DNA from: Stomoxys calcitrans
Taxonomy: Eukaryota > Arthropoda > Insecta > Diptera > Muscidae
Reading direction: 5' to 3'
DNA length: 64,000 nt
Assembly (NCBI RefSeq): GCF_963082655.1
Contig: NC_081553.1
Span: forward strand, 227,367,827 to 227,431,826
Part shown: one piece after another, positions 33,451 through 44,757 of the stretch
How the letters are laid out: each line of letters opens with the position of its first letter
Position numbering within the stretch: the first letter of the stretch is position 1
The notes under the pieces: generated by a model
Told to the model about the DNA's origin: nothing
Databases searched by the model: none
Seen by the model: only the letters and a program-made list of their open reading frames with translations
Translations under genes and position numbers: made by a program

Positions 33451-34017
33451 GACCATATTTTATTGTAATATATATCTAAACAAGCATTGGTGTGGCTCAT
33501 TAAGAATCCTAAATGCCTTTCATCAATATGAGGTATTTGCGCAATTTGTACCTCAGTACAATTCACTATTTCAAATGGCAGCTTAATCGGGTTATAAATG
33601 CTACTTTTATTTGCTTATAAATCAACAGATCGGTCTGTATAGCAGATATATCAAAATATAGTCAGATGTATTTTACACATCAGACCATAATTGAATATGG
33701 GGGACCAAGTGCAATTTATTGTTCCAAAATGCCGCGAAATATGATTTTCCTGCCCTAACACCCTAAATCGGCAAATCGGTCTATATGGCAACTATATTCA
33801 AATATTATCCTATTTGGTACCTTCAAGAACTTAACATGCATATGGAAGAAATACGGACCTATGCAAACTTTCACTTCATATGTCAACTATTGAAGGATAT
33901 AGCGTTATAAAAATCTCGGGCGGCTAGACAGGCAGACAATATGAATATACACCCATTAACTTTTCCATGCTATAAAGCAGATTTTTTTTGCAAACACGAA
34001 AATGCATGCCGTCTATT
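33451..34017 (-). mobile_element. Unassigned spacer and HINE-like subfamily B fragment
   Basis: 33590-33960 contains CAGATCGGTCTGTATAGC, GGCAAATCGGTCTATATGGC and a GCGGCTAGACAGGCAGAC block, all in HINE order but strongly diverged. 33451-33590 is unassigned. Confidence 0.5.
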
Positions 34018-35525
34018 TTTTACACCCTCCACCATAGTATGGGGGTATATTTACTTCGTCCTTCCTTTTGTAACAGATCGAAATATTGGTTTAAGACCCC
34101 TCAATGTATAAATATTCTTGATCGCCATGACATTTTAAGTCGTTCTGCCCATGTCCGTCCGCCTGTCTGACTGTGGAAAGTACACTTTCCGTCTAAGAAG
34201 TAAAGAAAGGTGATTGAAACTCTGCACAAATACCTCCTATAAGCGTAGGTCAATTGGATAGGCCATATCAGTCCATGTTTTTGTATAGCTTCCATATAAA
34301 CTGATCTCCCGATTATACTTTTTGAGTCTCTATAGAGTCCAATTCTTATCCGATTAGGCTGACATTTTGCACAACGACTTCTCCAATTACCTCCACCAAA
34401 CGCGTCAAACATGGTTTGAATGGGTCTATAACCAGATATATAAACCAATTTCCCGATGTTACCTCTGAAGCCTATAAAGGGTGCAAATTTTATCTACTTT
34501 TACCTCCATAAGTGCCAAATATGGTTTTCATCTCTCCATAACCTTATATAGCGCCCACATAAAACGATCTCCCGATTTTACTTCTTGAGCTCTTAGCGCA
34601 ATTCTTATCCGAATTGGCTGAAATTTTACACAATGAAACCTTCTTTAACCTCCGATATACGTGCCAAATACGGTTTGAATCGGCCAACAACCTGATATAG
34701 CTCTCATATAAACCGATATCCCGATTTTACTTATTGAGCTCCTATCTAATTTGGCGGAAATATTGCATAGTGACAATTACTTTGGAGGCCACCGTAGCGC
34801 AGAAGTTAGCATGTCAGCCTATGACGCCGAACACCTGGGTTGAGATCTTGGCAGGAATATCATAAAATTTTTCAGCGGTGGTTATCCCCCCCTAATGGTG
34901 GCAACATTTGTGAGGTACTTTGCCATGTGAAAACTTCTCTCCAAAGAAGTGTCGCTCTGCGGAACGCCGTTCAGACTAGGCTTTAAAAAGGAGGTCCCTT
35001 ATCATTGAGCTTAAACTTGAATCGGACTGCACTTATTGATAGGTGAGAAGTTTGCCCCAGTTTCTTAATGGAATGTTCATGGACAAATTTGTATTTGACA
35101 ACTACTTTGACCGATATACGTGCCAAAAATGTTTTAAATTGGTCCACAACCTGATAAAGCTCCCATTTAGACCGAAATCCCGATTTTACTTCAGGAGCCC
35201 CTAGAGACCGCAATCCTTATTCGATTTGCCTGAAATAATGCGCACGACTTCTTAAACAAACGCGTCAAATGTGGTTTGAATCGGTTTATAATCTGATATA
35301 TATTTTCCTTTGTTTGCCTATAAAGAGATGGAGATCACTGAACATTCCTTTTGATAGCCTTATAATTGGGCTTAAACTTGAGTCAGAGAGAAATTTGCCC
35401 CTGTTCCATAGTGAAATGTTTGGGGCAAATTTGCAAATTTTTCTATAGAGAGATACCGGGAATTGCGATCCATGGTGGAGGGTAGATAAGATTCGGCCCG
35501 GCCGAACTTAGCACGCTTTTACTTG
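34018..35525 (+). mobile_element. HINE-like element subfamily A, full length, carrying a SINE
   Basis: The left end is ACACCCTCCACCATAG. The right end has CCATGGTGGAGGGTAGATAA, the perfect hairpin TTCGGCCCGGCCGAA, CTTAGCACGCTTTTACTTG. Internal units include CCGATCTCCCGATTATAC and GAATCGGTTTATAATCTG. It is interrupted by a SINE with a 14-bp target duplication (34785-35095). A short 3' SINE-like scrap lies at about 35362-35430 (GGGCTTAAACTTGAGTC). Confidence 0.75.
34785..35095 (+). mobile_element. tRNA-headed SINE with 14-bp target duplication
   Basis: TGACAATTACTTTG (34771-34784) and TGACAACTACTTTG (35096-35109) flank the copy, one mismatch in 14. The head is GAGGCCACCGTAGCGCAGAAG; the B box is decayed (GGTTGAGATCT). 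The body has TTTTCAGCGGTGG, ACTTCTCTCCAAAGAAGTG, CGGAACGCCGTTC and AAAAAGGAGGTCCC. Confidence 0.85.
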
Positions 35526-36150
35526 TTTTTCCTCTTAATCGCACCAAGGATAATACGAAATATTATGGTGATTGGTTAACGATAACCCGTTCCGGCACGA
35601 TATCCAAAGTTGGATACAGTGTTTTCTTAGGAACATATAAAGAGCATACTTGGTCCTGGCATGAAATTGGTAAACTTAGTGCACATTTATATGAAATTTC
35701 ATACGAAAACACAAACTTTACCCCGCACCACTACTGTGGCTGTGATAAAATGTGTAGTTCGGCTCAGAAATTCCTGTTGATTCAGCTTAGACATGTCCGT
35801 CTGTCCGCATATTCTTTCTTTGCTGATTGTCGATCTGTTTTTTTTTTTTTTTTGATATTTAGGTGGAGATCTCATGTGTTACCCAATCATCACGAAAAAT
35901 TTCCCATATCACTTCTTTAACCCAAAGATTCTGTTTTAGATATGTTTCCATAGACAGATAGTAGCCGAAAATGAATTATGAGCTGTAATGACTAAAATAA
36001 TCAACAGGATTCCATTAGAAGCACTACATCCAATCTGGAAAGTCTTGTCGGCACGGGTTATCATTAACTCAAAGCCATAATATTTCGTATTTTACTTATT
36101 GGGATCAAAAGGAAAACAACATTTGGGACACTCTAACACCTATCCCATGG
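35526..36150. repeat. Mixed dispersed repeats
   Basis: 35740-35860 is related to repeat C (TTGATTCAGCTTAGACATG, GTCCGTCTGTCCGCATATTC). A 19-base T run is near 35838-35856. Near 36105 there is GGATCAAAAGGAAAAC, the reverse of a phrase near 3940. No ends could be defined. Confidence 0.4.
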
Positions 36151-37149
36151 TGGTGGTGGCTATAAAAAGTACAACATTTAAATTGTATAGCTTACAGATG
36201 CTTCAGAGATACTCGCAGTACGTTACACTTAGATAGCATCATACGTGTATGCAAATTTGTCCATTGCTGCGACTGATGGACATTCCATTAACAAAGAGAG
36301 TTGAGGCCAATGATGAGGCATTTATGGTCAATATTTTTGGTTGGGGTATATCAAGTGATGCTATTTTCAAATCCAGAAAGTGGTCTTACTCTGTAATGCC
36401 TTCAAACCTGCAATCCTGTCACAAAGACCAGTTATGAGGCATTCGCTGTCCCTTGCAAGACATCGAATCTGTCGCACTCTTAAATCTCAGCACTTAATTT
36501 CTCTGACATGCTTCTAAACATTGGCCGACATACGTTACTCTTAAGAGCCAGAAATTTGGAATATGTGAAAGGAAGCCTTCTTGCTAAGGTACACAACAAA
36601 TATTTGTTGTCCCCCATTCTTGTATGGGGTGTTGTTTTTTTAGAGTGACAACAAGGGTATATTGGTGGTGATGGAACATTGGCAAATGTTGTTGTCTATT
36701 CAAAGACAACAAAACACTGAAACTGCTAATGTATCAGAATTACGATGTAGGTATTTGGAAAAGCAGAGTTGATACTTTTTTTCAAAAATAAAATGATGCT
36801 GCTACAAAATTTCGATAAATCTTTCTAAAAATCCAAATAAAATTCATTCTCTCTATAATAAACACCCTTTGCCCAACAATGACGAGGATCGAAAATCGTT
36901 TCCATCCTGTGTCAACTTGTGTGAATATCGAAATCATTTGTCATTCCCCAAGTTCCCCCATTGCGTTGCAACTGCTGCAACTTCTCTGGATGTGTAGGTT
37001 GTTTTTTGTCTTGTGGTTTAAACGGATGCATTGTCCAGTCTTTATTCATGTTTTTTTTTTGTTTTCGGCAGATGTTCCATATTTAATTGAGTTGATTTAG
37101 TTTAAAAACAAAAACATGAATATTGCATGTTCCAATTTTGGGTCACACC
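36151..37149. other. Unassigned DNA with an 18-bp perfect palindrome
   Basis: ACAACAAATATTTGTTGT (36593-36610) is a perfect palindrome; GTTGTTGTCTATTCAAAGACAACAA lies near 36689-36713. A small MITE is possible. No gene is recognised in 36249-36437 or 36879-37100. Confidence 0.4.
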
Positions 37150-37437
37150 GAGAAGTAAAAGCGTGCTTAGTTCAGCCAGGCCGAATCTTGGGAGCCCAAC
37201 TTAGTTGAAAGGCCGTAGAAGGTTAATCGAAAGATCGGTTTATATGGAAGCTATATCAGGATATAAGCCGATTTGGATCGTACTTAGCACAGTTGTTGGA
37301 AGTCATACCAGAACACTATGTGCCAAATTTCAGCCAAATCGGACAAAAATTATGGCTTATAAAGAATCAAGAAATAAAATCGGGAGTTCGGTTATTATGG
37401 GACCAATTTCAGGTTATAGAAAGCAATTTGCATGATT
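37150..37437 (-). mobile_element. HINE-like element, hairpin-end fragment
   Basis: It opens with AGTAAAAGCGTGCTTAG, then TTCAGCCAGGCCGAATC, then two units with AGATCGGTTTATATGGAAGC and GCCGATTTGGATCGTAC. It stops abruptly where the RTE-like LINE begins. Confidence 0.6.
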
Positions 37438-37445
37438 AAAAAGCA

Positions 37446-39590
37446 CCTGGGGAGAGAATACGACCGCTACCTTGTCCACGATATTAAAATCGTTTTAGGA
37501 GATTTGAATGCATAGATAGGGAAGCAAAATATCTTTAGTTTAACTGTAGGAAAATTAAGTTTCCAGGAGATAACATTTAGAGTTCGCCGCGGCAAAAAAA
37601 AAACGTGGCAGTTTGCAGCACCTGATTTCATCACAAGAACATTACAAAGCCACATGGTTATCCCCGTATCAAGAAGTAAGGAACCAAATGATCACGTTGA
37701 AGGCTGCCATCTATCGCCATATAGCTTAGGTTAGCTTGGAGAGGATGATACCAAAAAACATTGACTTTATAGCTGCTTCATGAAAGCACTCCTTGTTCTG
37801 ATGATATAATGTCGCAGTGGCAAACGATGTTGGCAGCGAAGAGGATACCGCAGAACCAATCCCTGATGATGGTATAGAATATTTACCTCCTGGTCAGAAT
37901 GAGGTCCAAGTAGCAGTAATCCGACTAAAGAAGAACAAGGCAGCAGGAGCCGACGGGCTACCCGCTGAACTATTTAAGATCGGAGGCGAAACGCTGATAA
38001 GGCGAATGCATCACCTTATCTACGCACTCTGACTTATCTAGAATGCTTACCCTCTAGTCAGATCCAAGTAGCAGTAACCCGACTAAAGAACAACAAGGCA
38101 GCAGGAGCCAACGGGCTACCCGCTGACCTATTCAAGACCGGAGGCGACCCGCTGATAAGGCGTATGCAACAGCTTATCTGGGCAATCTGGCTAGAAGAAC
38201 GCATATCCGATGATTGGAACCTCAGCATACTATGTCCCGTACACAAGAAAGGAGACAAGACGGAATGTGCCAACTACAAAGGAATAAGTCTCCTCCCCAT
38301 CGCATACAAGATACTCTCGAGCGTACTGTGTGAAAGATTAAAACCTAAAGTCAATAAGATAGTTGGGCCCAATCAATGCGTATTTAGACCAAGTAAATCC
38401 ACCTTAGACCAGATATTCACACTGCGCCAAATCCTGGAAAACACCCGAGAAGGACAAATCAAAACCTACCATCTCTTTGTTGACTACAAAGCCGCTTTCG
38501 ATACTCCTTTACGTTCAAAGGTATTTCAAGCCATTTCTGAGTTTGGTATCCCTGCAAAATTAATAAGACTCTGCAGGATGACACTTGCTGATACGCGTTC
38601 CTCAATAAGAATAGGAAAGCATCTCTCCGAACCATTTAATACCAAACGAGGTTTCAGACAAGGAGACAGCCTATCGTGAGATCTATTTAATATCCTGCTG
38701 GAGAAGATTATACGAGATGCAGATGTTAATAGATATGGCACACTAATCACAAGAGAGCACATGCTACTCGCCTATGCCGACGATATCGATATACCAGAAA
38801 TAGTAACTGCAGCCTTTGAAAGAATCGAAAGAGAGTTAGTGAAGATGGGTCTGGCAGTAAATGGAGATAGGAGTAAATGGATGGTTTCAACTCCTAACAA
38901 GCCTTACACAACCGAGCGGATAAAGAAAATGGAGAAAGTTGGGAACCACAACTTTGAGATAGTCCGCAACTTTATCTATCTCGGCACCGCCGTAACCGAA
39001 ACGAATGACACCAGTTTTGAGATAAAGCGAAGAATAATACGGGCAAACAGATGCTACTTTGGACTAAGTTTAGAGCAGTTTAGAAACAAGGCCACCTCTC
39101 GACAGACGTAGACTACACTATACAAGACACTGATACTACCCGTGTTGTAATATGGTTCTGAAGCATGGGTACTTGTGAAAGCAGATGAGGCAGTGCTTGG
39201 AGTATTTGAGAGAAAGATTCTTCGCAAAAAAATATATATGGACCTGTTTGCGTTAACGGAGAATATAGGCGACGTATGAACCACGAGCTGTATGAGCTGT
39301 CTGACGACGATAGCTTAGTTATACGCATCAAAATACAACGGCTGCGTTGGATAGGTCATGTTGTCAGAATGGATGAAGAAGCTCCAGCAAAGAAGTTTTT
39401 TTAAGGCAAACACGGTGGTACACGCAAACCGGGAAGACCAAAAGCCCGATGGAAAGATCAAGTTGTGGGAGACACCTCGAAACTTGGTGTCAGAGATTTT
39501 AGAATGAGCGCAGAAGATTGAGGCGCTTGGAACGCTATTCTACGTTCGGCTAGTGGAACAAATATTCTGTCATAGCCAATTAAAGTAAGT
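37446..39590 (+). pseudogene. RTE-like LINE: end of endonuclease, reverse transcriptase, C-terminus
   Basis: The first block (37455-37680) is a decayed endonuclease: KIVLGDLNA, TVGKLSFQEIT, and after a frame change WQFAAPDFITRT. RT follows: KNNKAAGANGLPADLF, a DDWNLSILCPVHKKGDKTEC stretch, YKGISLLPIAYK, GPNQCVFRPSKSTLDQIFTL, HLFVDYKAAFDT, GFRQGDSLS, then after a stop LLAYADDIDI with the YADD box intact. The C-terminal part has FIYLGTAV, RANRCYFGL, RLRWIGHVVRMDEEAPAK and GRPKARWKD. At least five stops or frame breaks. The KNKAAGADGLPAELF region is duplicated in tandem (37880-38032 and 38041-38180). The 5' end, including most of the endonuclease, is missing. Confidence 0.85.
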
Positions 39591-39947
39591 CAAGTGATAG
39601 CTGCTGAGGCCCTATGTGACCCATTGTAATTCCTCAATCATCCATCTGCTTCAGCCGCAGAGTTTACGAATTTCGCCTCCTTTACCTGAGACGAACCGTA
39701 AACGCACACTCTCATACCATTTGGATGACAGCATGAAGTCCTTGAGTCTGACTAGACTTACGTCTCTTAGCTCCTCTAGTGCCTGAAAGAAGAAAGATCC
39801 AAGCATCCGATTTCTATTGCAACATTGGCAGAGGAAATGAAAGCTATCTTCCGGAACGTCAGAGCTATGACACCATCGATAGATATCATAATTTCTCATG
39901 CCTATGCATGTTAAATGTGTTCCTAAATTATTGTGTCGTGTAATGAT

Positions 39948-41595
39948 TAGAGATGGGTTTCTACCGGGTAAACAGCCAATGCTTGGGTATTTACCTGTAA
40001 ACACCTGTTTTGGGTATTTATACATTTTCAGAGATTTTGGTAATTGAAATTTGGCACAGTTAGTTCCGAAAGACCCTTACCCATTCTTGTGAAATGTGGT
40101 CCAGATCGGACCCTATTTGGGTATAGCTGCCATATAGAACGATCCCAAAATAAAAAGCATTGGGCCTATAAAAAGAACTTTGAAACAGTGAGCATTGGTA
40201 CCCCTCTGCACATTTTTGTTGAATATCGTGCAGATCGCACCATATTTGGATATATAAATTTGAAACTGTGAGTTTTGATAGACCTCTACACTTTTTTGTT
40301 GAGTGTCGTCTATATCCAGATATGGTCCGATCTGGATGAATTTCAACAAAAAGGCGTAGAGGTCTAACAAAACTCACTATTTCAAATTTCATCAAAATCA
40401 AATAAAAAAACACTCATGTTATGGGTTCAATACTCTATATCGGGAAATCGGTCTATATGGCAGCTATTTTCAAATATGATCCGATCTGAACCACATTTCA
40501 CAAGAATGGGTAGTGGTCTTCCAGAACTCACTGCGCCTAATTTTATCGAAATCTGATGGAAAATGTTCCTCTTATGTGCTCAATACTCTATATCGGAAGA
40601 TCGGTCTATATGGCAGCTATATCCAAATATGATCCGATCTGGACCACATCCAACAAATAGGTGTATGGGTCTACCAGAACTCGGTTTGCAAAATTTTATC
40701 GAAATAGGAAGAAAAATTTAGCTTTTATAGGCTCAATACATTATATCTGGAAATCAGTCTTTAGGGTAGCTATATCCAAATATAGTCCGACCTGAACCAC
40801 ATTCAACAAATAGATGTAAGGGTCTACCAGAACTCAATTTACCAAATTTTATCGAAATCGAGAAAAAAAATGCTGCTTTTAAAGGCTCAATACACTATAT
40901 CGAGAAACACTACCAGAACGCACTATGCAAAATTTTATCGAAATCTTATGAAAAGTGACCAAGTTATTGCCTCAAGACTTTAAGTCTGGTGATCGGTCTA
41001 TATAGAAGCTATATATAACTAAATTCCTATTTTATGAAATCAAAAAGTCAAGTTTATATACAACTAGCTGGACAGGGCCTGCTTCGCTGTGCCTTCTTTC
41101 ACTCTCTTATTTTATCTGACCGGTCGGTGAGGAAGAAAGTCCTATTTAGGGGTACTGGTACGACCTTTCAGATATTTCGCCCCCATGTGGATATCATATT
41201 TGTTGTCAACTCAAAAAATGTAGTACCCTATTTTCAGCGGGGGCTCGAACTCTACTATCTGTGAAAATTTCATGAAAATCGGTTCAGCCGTTTTTTAGTC
41301 TATACGGAACAGACAAACAAACAAACAAACAAAGCGCAACAATTTCATTTTTATATAATAGAAGAATACGAAATCATCAGAAATTGCTTGGAAAATTTTT
41401 TTGTACCCAAGATATCTGCAAAATTACAAATACCCAGCCTTTGGGTATATATGGGTAAGTACCCGGGTATTTACCCAATTTACCAGGTAATTACCTTTTG
41501 GGTATTTACCCAATTTACCGGGTAAATACCTTTTGTATATTTACCCAATTTACCGGGTAAATACCTTTTGGGTATTTACCCATCGCCCATCTCTA
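39948..41595. mobile_element. hAT-like non-autonomous element, 1648 bp
   Basis: GTAATGAT (39940-39947) and GTAATGAC (41596-41603) are an 8-bp target duplication with one difference. The ends are TAGAGATGGG and its complement CCCATCTCTA. Subterminal sequence near the right end repeats GGGTAAATACC-like phrases (41440-41580), also present near the left end; such subterminal repeats are usual in hAT elements. The interior carries 153-bp HINE-type units (anchors 40449, 40602, 40755) and an RTE-type 3' tail. No transposase frame. Confidence 0.8.
41045..41370 (+). mobile_element. RTE-type retroelement 3' end inside the hAT-like element
   Basis: CAACTAGCTGGACAGGGCC, GCCTGCTTCGCTGTGCC and finally AAAATCGGTTCAGCCG, GTCTATACGGAACAGAC, an (ACAA)n run and TTTTTATATAATAGAAG are the familiar order of insect RTE-type 3' ends or derived SINEs. 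No coding part. Confidence 0.55.
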
Positions 41596-42094
41596 GTAAT
41601 GACTCATATTATGCCACTCAGATGCATCTTCAAAGACAATAGCTCACAATTTTCCTATGTCGATCGTTCATCCCAAAAGCCGTTTAGTCTGCTCACAGCC
41701 TGCCGCGCCATACCAGCGATTTAACCATCTCTCTCTCTCTCTCTCTTATAACGCATCTCAAGCAATAGAAGATTCCCGAGAGAGGTGGATATATGTACAT
41801 CTATTACCGAGACTATTGACAGATTCGCACCTTGCCTCTCTAGCATATCTGCTTTCTTGTTTCCTGCTATGTCTTTATATGTGTTGGGTACCAACCACAG
41901 CGACATGTATTGGCTCCTTGTAGCTCCAATAGACTATCTCTACATCGGCCCAAAACCTTGAATATTGAACCCGTACCGTAGTGATAACCTTCAAAGCCGC
42001 CTGACTGTCGCTGAATATACAAAAATTATTTCGATCGATATCCATCGCGTCTGTCCTTGCCATTCCATAGACCAAATTGCAAATTTTCACCATA

Positions 42095-42389
42095 AATATT
42101 TCACTAAGGAACAGGGGCAAACTTCTCACATATCAATGAGTGCAGTACGATTCAAGTTTAAGCTCAATGATAAGGGTGCTCCTTTCTATAGCCGGGACCG
42201 AACGGCGTACCGTAGTGCGACAGCTCTATGGAAAGAAGTTTTTACATGGCATTGTACCTCAGTAATGTTGCCAGCATTAGGAGGAGAAAACCACCGCTGA
42301 AAATTTCTTATGATGATCTCGCCAGGATTCCACCCCGGCGTTCAGCGTCATAGGCGAACATGCTAACCTCTACGCTATGGTGACCTCCC
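42095..42389 (-). mobile_element. tRNA-headed SINE
   Basis: On the minus strand the head GAGGTCACCATAGCGTAGAGG is followed by a B-box region (GGGGTGGAATCCTGGCGAG), TTTTCTCCTCCTAATGCTGG and AAGTTTGCCCCTGTTCC. It abuts the 5' side of the LINE relic at 42094. A clear target duplication was not found. Confidence 0.8.
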
Positions 42390-43300
42390 CATACGGAAGC
42401 TATATATAACCTCCATGTACGCTTTTCTCACGATTAGTAATTTTCAGCTCATAAAAGGAGAATTTTTGATCCAATTTCGCCGAAATTTACAGTGTCCTAA
42501 ATATTCGTGCCAGGTTATGGTATAGCTGTGGTGGGTGTCCAATGTTCATCCCAGCCTAACTCAATGCGTTTTTACTTGTCATAGCTTGTGGATTTCGCGG
42601 CACAAGTCGGCTCACATTCTTAACGGGGACAAAATATACAAACTTCAGGGGACACCATGGGCAGGTTAACATGATGACTTGGACTTTGCCACATTTAGTC
42701 TGGACTTACCTCTACTTCATATACCTTTTTTCCCTACGTCATGCTCAAAGTAATCCAAAGCCTTACAAATATGTTTCATAATAATAAAGAAACACAGGAA
42801 TTTAGAAACTACCAAAACCTCTTAGGAATTGATATTAACTTTATTTTCATATTTCCTTACTCTCAATGATACGAGTACCATGTAGGAACTTTTTTTGCAC
42901 AGGCAAATGTTAAATTTTGTGTTTTTTTCCCTGGGAACATTAATATTTCTTTTATGTGTTTTGTTCATACTCAAGAGATCAAACAAATGGCTTGTTTAAA
43001 AATCCATCAAGGACATTCTCTGCAATGGAATTCGCCGGAACTGTAACAACAAATCAAATCACAAGTCAAACCATTTTTTTTAGTTTGTGTACTTACGAAA
43101 ATATGGAAATTAATGTATGCGACGCCTAAATCACTGGACTATCTAGGCATGATGTTGGTGTTCAATATCGATTACAGTCAGAATGGCATACACTGAGGGA
43201 GTAGATATTTACTGGAGCACATAGCTGGTATGTGAGAGTGTAACGAAATAAAAAAGTGCCAAAATCTTAACAAAGAACGTCTTTAAACATTTTTTGTCAG
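42390..43300. other. HINE scrap, then unassigned DNA
   Basis: 42390-42570 has CATACGGAAGCTATATATAA and CAATTTCGCCGAAATTTAC, a poor HINE-type unit ending CAATGCGTTTTTACTTG. 42571-43300 shows no gene or repeat that I can name. Confidence 0.4.
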
Positions 43301-43500
43301 AAAATTTTTTAAATACCTTTGGTATGTAGGCTGAAATCAAGAATTTCGACCAAAATCCGTCCATATTGTGGAAGCCATGAGGAATTCGCTTCGCAAAATT
43401 TTGAGAAGATCGCCGATAAATGCGCTTCCAAAGGACTTAAAACTAAATATCGGGAAATACGTATATATTGAAAATATATCTAAATCTGAACCGATTGCTA

Positions 43501-43645
43501 TGGTGATTTGTTAACCGATCCTCACGTAATTGGCAAGATGGTTACTCTTATGACTCTTAAGATCAGTAAGTGAGTTTTACTGATCTTAAGAGTCATAAGA
43601 GTAACCATCTTGCCAATTACGTGAGGATCGGTTAACAAATCACCA
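43501..43645. repeat. Perfect 69-bp inverted repeat with 7-nt loop
   Basis: 43501-43569 and 43577-43645 are perfect reverse complements by eye (outer ends TGGTGATTTGTTAACCGATC and its complement; inner GATCAGTAA / TTACTGATC). The outermost part reads like an ordinary HINE-type unit, so a repeat unit appears to have been copied back on itself. No transposon ends or target duplication. Confidence 0.92.
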
Positions 43646-43942
43646 AAATATTGTAGTATCAGTTAAAATCGGACGAACATATTATGGGAGCTACATCTAA
43701 ATCTGAACCGTATTGTGGTAATCGTAGAAGAAAGCATTGCACAAAAATTTCGAAAAGATCAGTTGATATATACGCTTGCAAAAGCTCTAGAAGTGAAAGT
43801 CCAACATACAATCTGAACCGATTTCTATGAAATTCACCAGTGGCCTGCAGAGCCATAAAAAAAACTTTCGTGCCAAATTTTGTCAGAATCGGCTAACAAA
43901 TGATCTACATACAGCAGTAATTGTCAAAATCTAACGAAAATA

Positions 43943-44549
43943 AAGGGTGATTTTTTTGAGGTTAGGATTTTCATGCATTAGTATTTGACAGATCACGTGG
44001 GATTTCAGACATGGTGTCAAAGAGAAAGATGCTCAGTATGCTTTGACATTTCATCATGAATAGACTTACTAACGAGCAACGCTTGCAAATCATTGAATTT
44101 TATTACCAAAATCAGTGTTCGGTTCGAAATGTGTTCATTCACCGTAACGTTGCGTCGAACAGCATCTTTGAAAAAATACGGTCCAATGATTCCACCAGCG
44201 TACAAACCACACCAAACAGTGCATTTTTCGGGATGCATGGGCAGTTCTTGAACGGCTTCTGGTTGCTCTTCACTCCAAATGCGGCAATTTTGCTTATTTA
44301 CGTAGCCATTCAACCAGAAATGAGCCACATCGCTGAACAAAATTTGTCAAAATTTGAACACATTTCGAACCGAACACTGATTTTGGTAATAAAATTCAAT
44401 GATTTGCAAGCGTTGCTCGTTAGTAAGTCTATTCATGATGAAATGTCAAAGCATACTGAGCATCTTTCTCTTTGACACCATGTCTGAAATCCCACGTGAT
44501 CTGTCAAATACTAATGCATGAAAATCCTATCCTCAAAAAAATCACCCTT
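43943..44549 (-). mobile_element. Snap-back mariner-like element, copy B
   Basis: Same family and structure as 16900-17496, flanked by TA (43941-43942, 44550-44551), inserted in the opposite orientation. The arms begin AAGGGTGATTTTTTTGAGG. The core (44150-44340), with FSDVAHFWLNGY, reads on the minus strand. Copy B has about 20 bp (ACAAAATTTGTCAAAATTTG region) at the core/arm junction that copy A lacks. The E of SDEAHF reads V here. Long frames are sense/antisense chimeras. Confidence 0.85.
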
Positions 44550-44697
44550 TATATATGGGAGCTATATTTACATCTGAACTGATATCAACCAAAATCGGTA
44601 CACATATTTAAAGTCGTAAAAGAAGATATCGTGCAAAATTTTGAGAAAAACTGTTTAGAAATACGCTGCCAAAGGGTCTACCCGTAAAAACCGGGTG

Positions 44698-44757
44698 GAT
44701 GAAGGCCACTGTAGCACAGAGATTAGCATATCCGCCTATGACGCCGAACGGGTATAA
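44698..44757 (+). mobile_element. tRNA-headed SINE, head fragment
   Basis: GAAGGCCACTGTAGCACAGAG, then CCGCCTATGACGCCGAACGG, is the first 55 bp of the SINE family; it then stops. Confidence 0.6.

Larger units (their letters stand above)
39651..42094 (-). pseudogene. Jockey/R1-type LINE ORF2 relic split by a hAT-like element
   Basis: Minus strand, right part (42090-41604): RNase H phrases NNFCIFSDSQAALKVITTV, then, after a frameshift, LVPNTYKDIAGNKKADMLE (normally WVPGH..I.GN..AD). Left part (39939-39654): VITRHNNLGTHLTCIGM, CHSSDVPEDSFHFLCQC, MLGSFFFQALEELRDVSL. The two halves are separated exactly by the inserted element and its target duplication. A (CT)n tract (41728-41746) lies inside. 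The 5' two thirds of the LINE are absent. Confidence 0.8.
43310..44700. mobile_element. Diverged HINE-like DNA, split by a mariner-like element
   Basis: Unit phrases (AAATCTGAACCGATTGCTATG, GGAGCTACATCTAAATC, CCAAATTTTGTCAGAATCGG) occupy 43310-43942 and resume at 44550 (TATATGGGAGCTATATT). It hosts the 69-bp inverted repeat and the second snap-back mariner. Confidence 0.5.
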
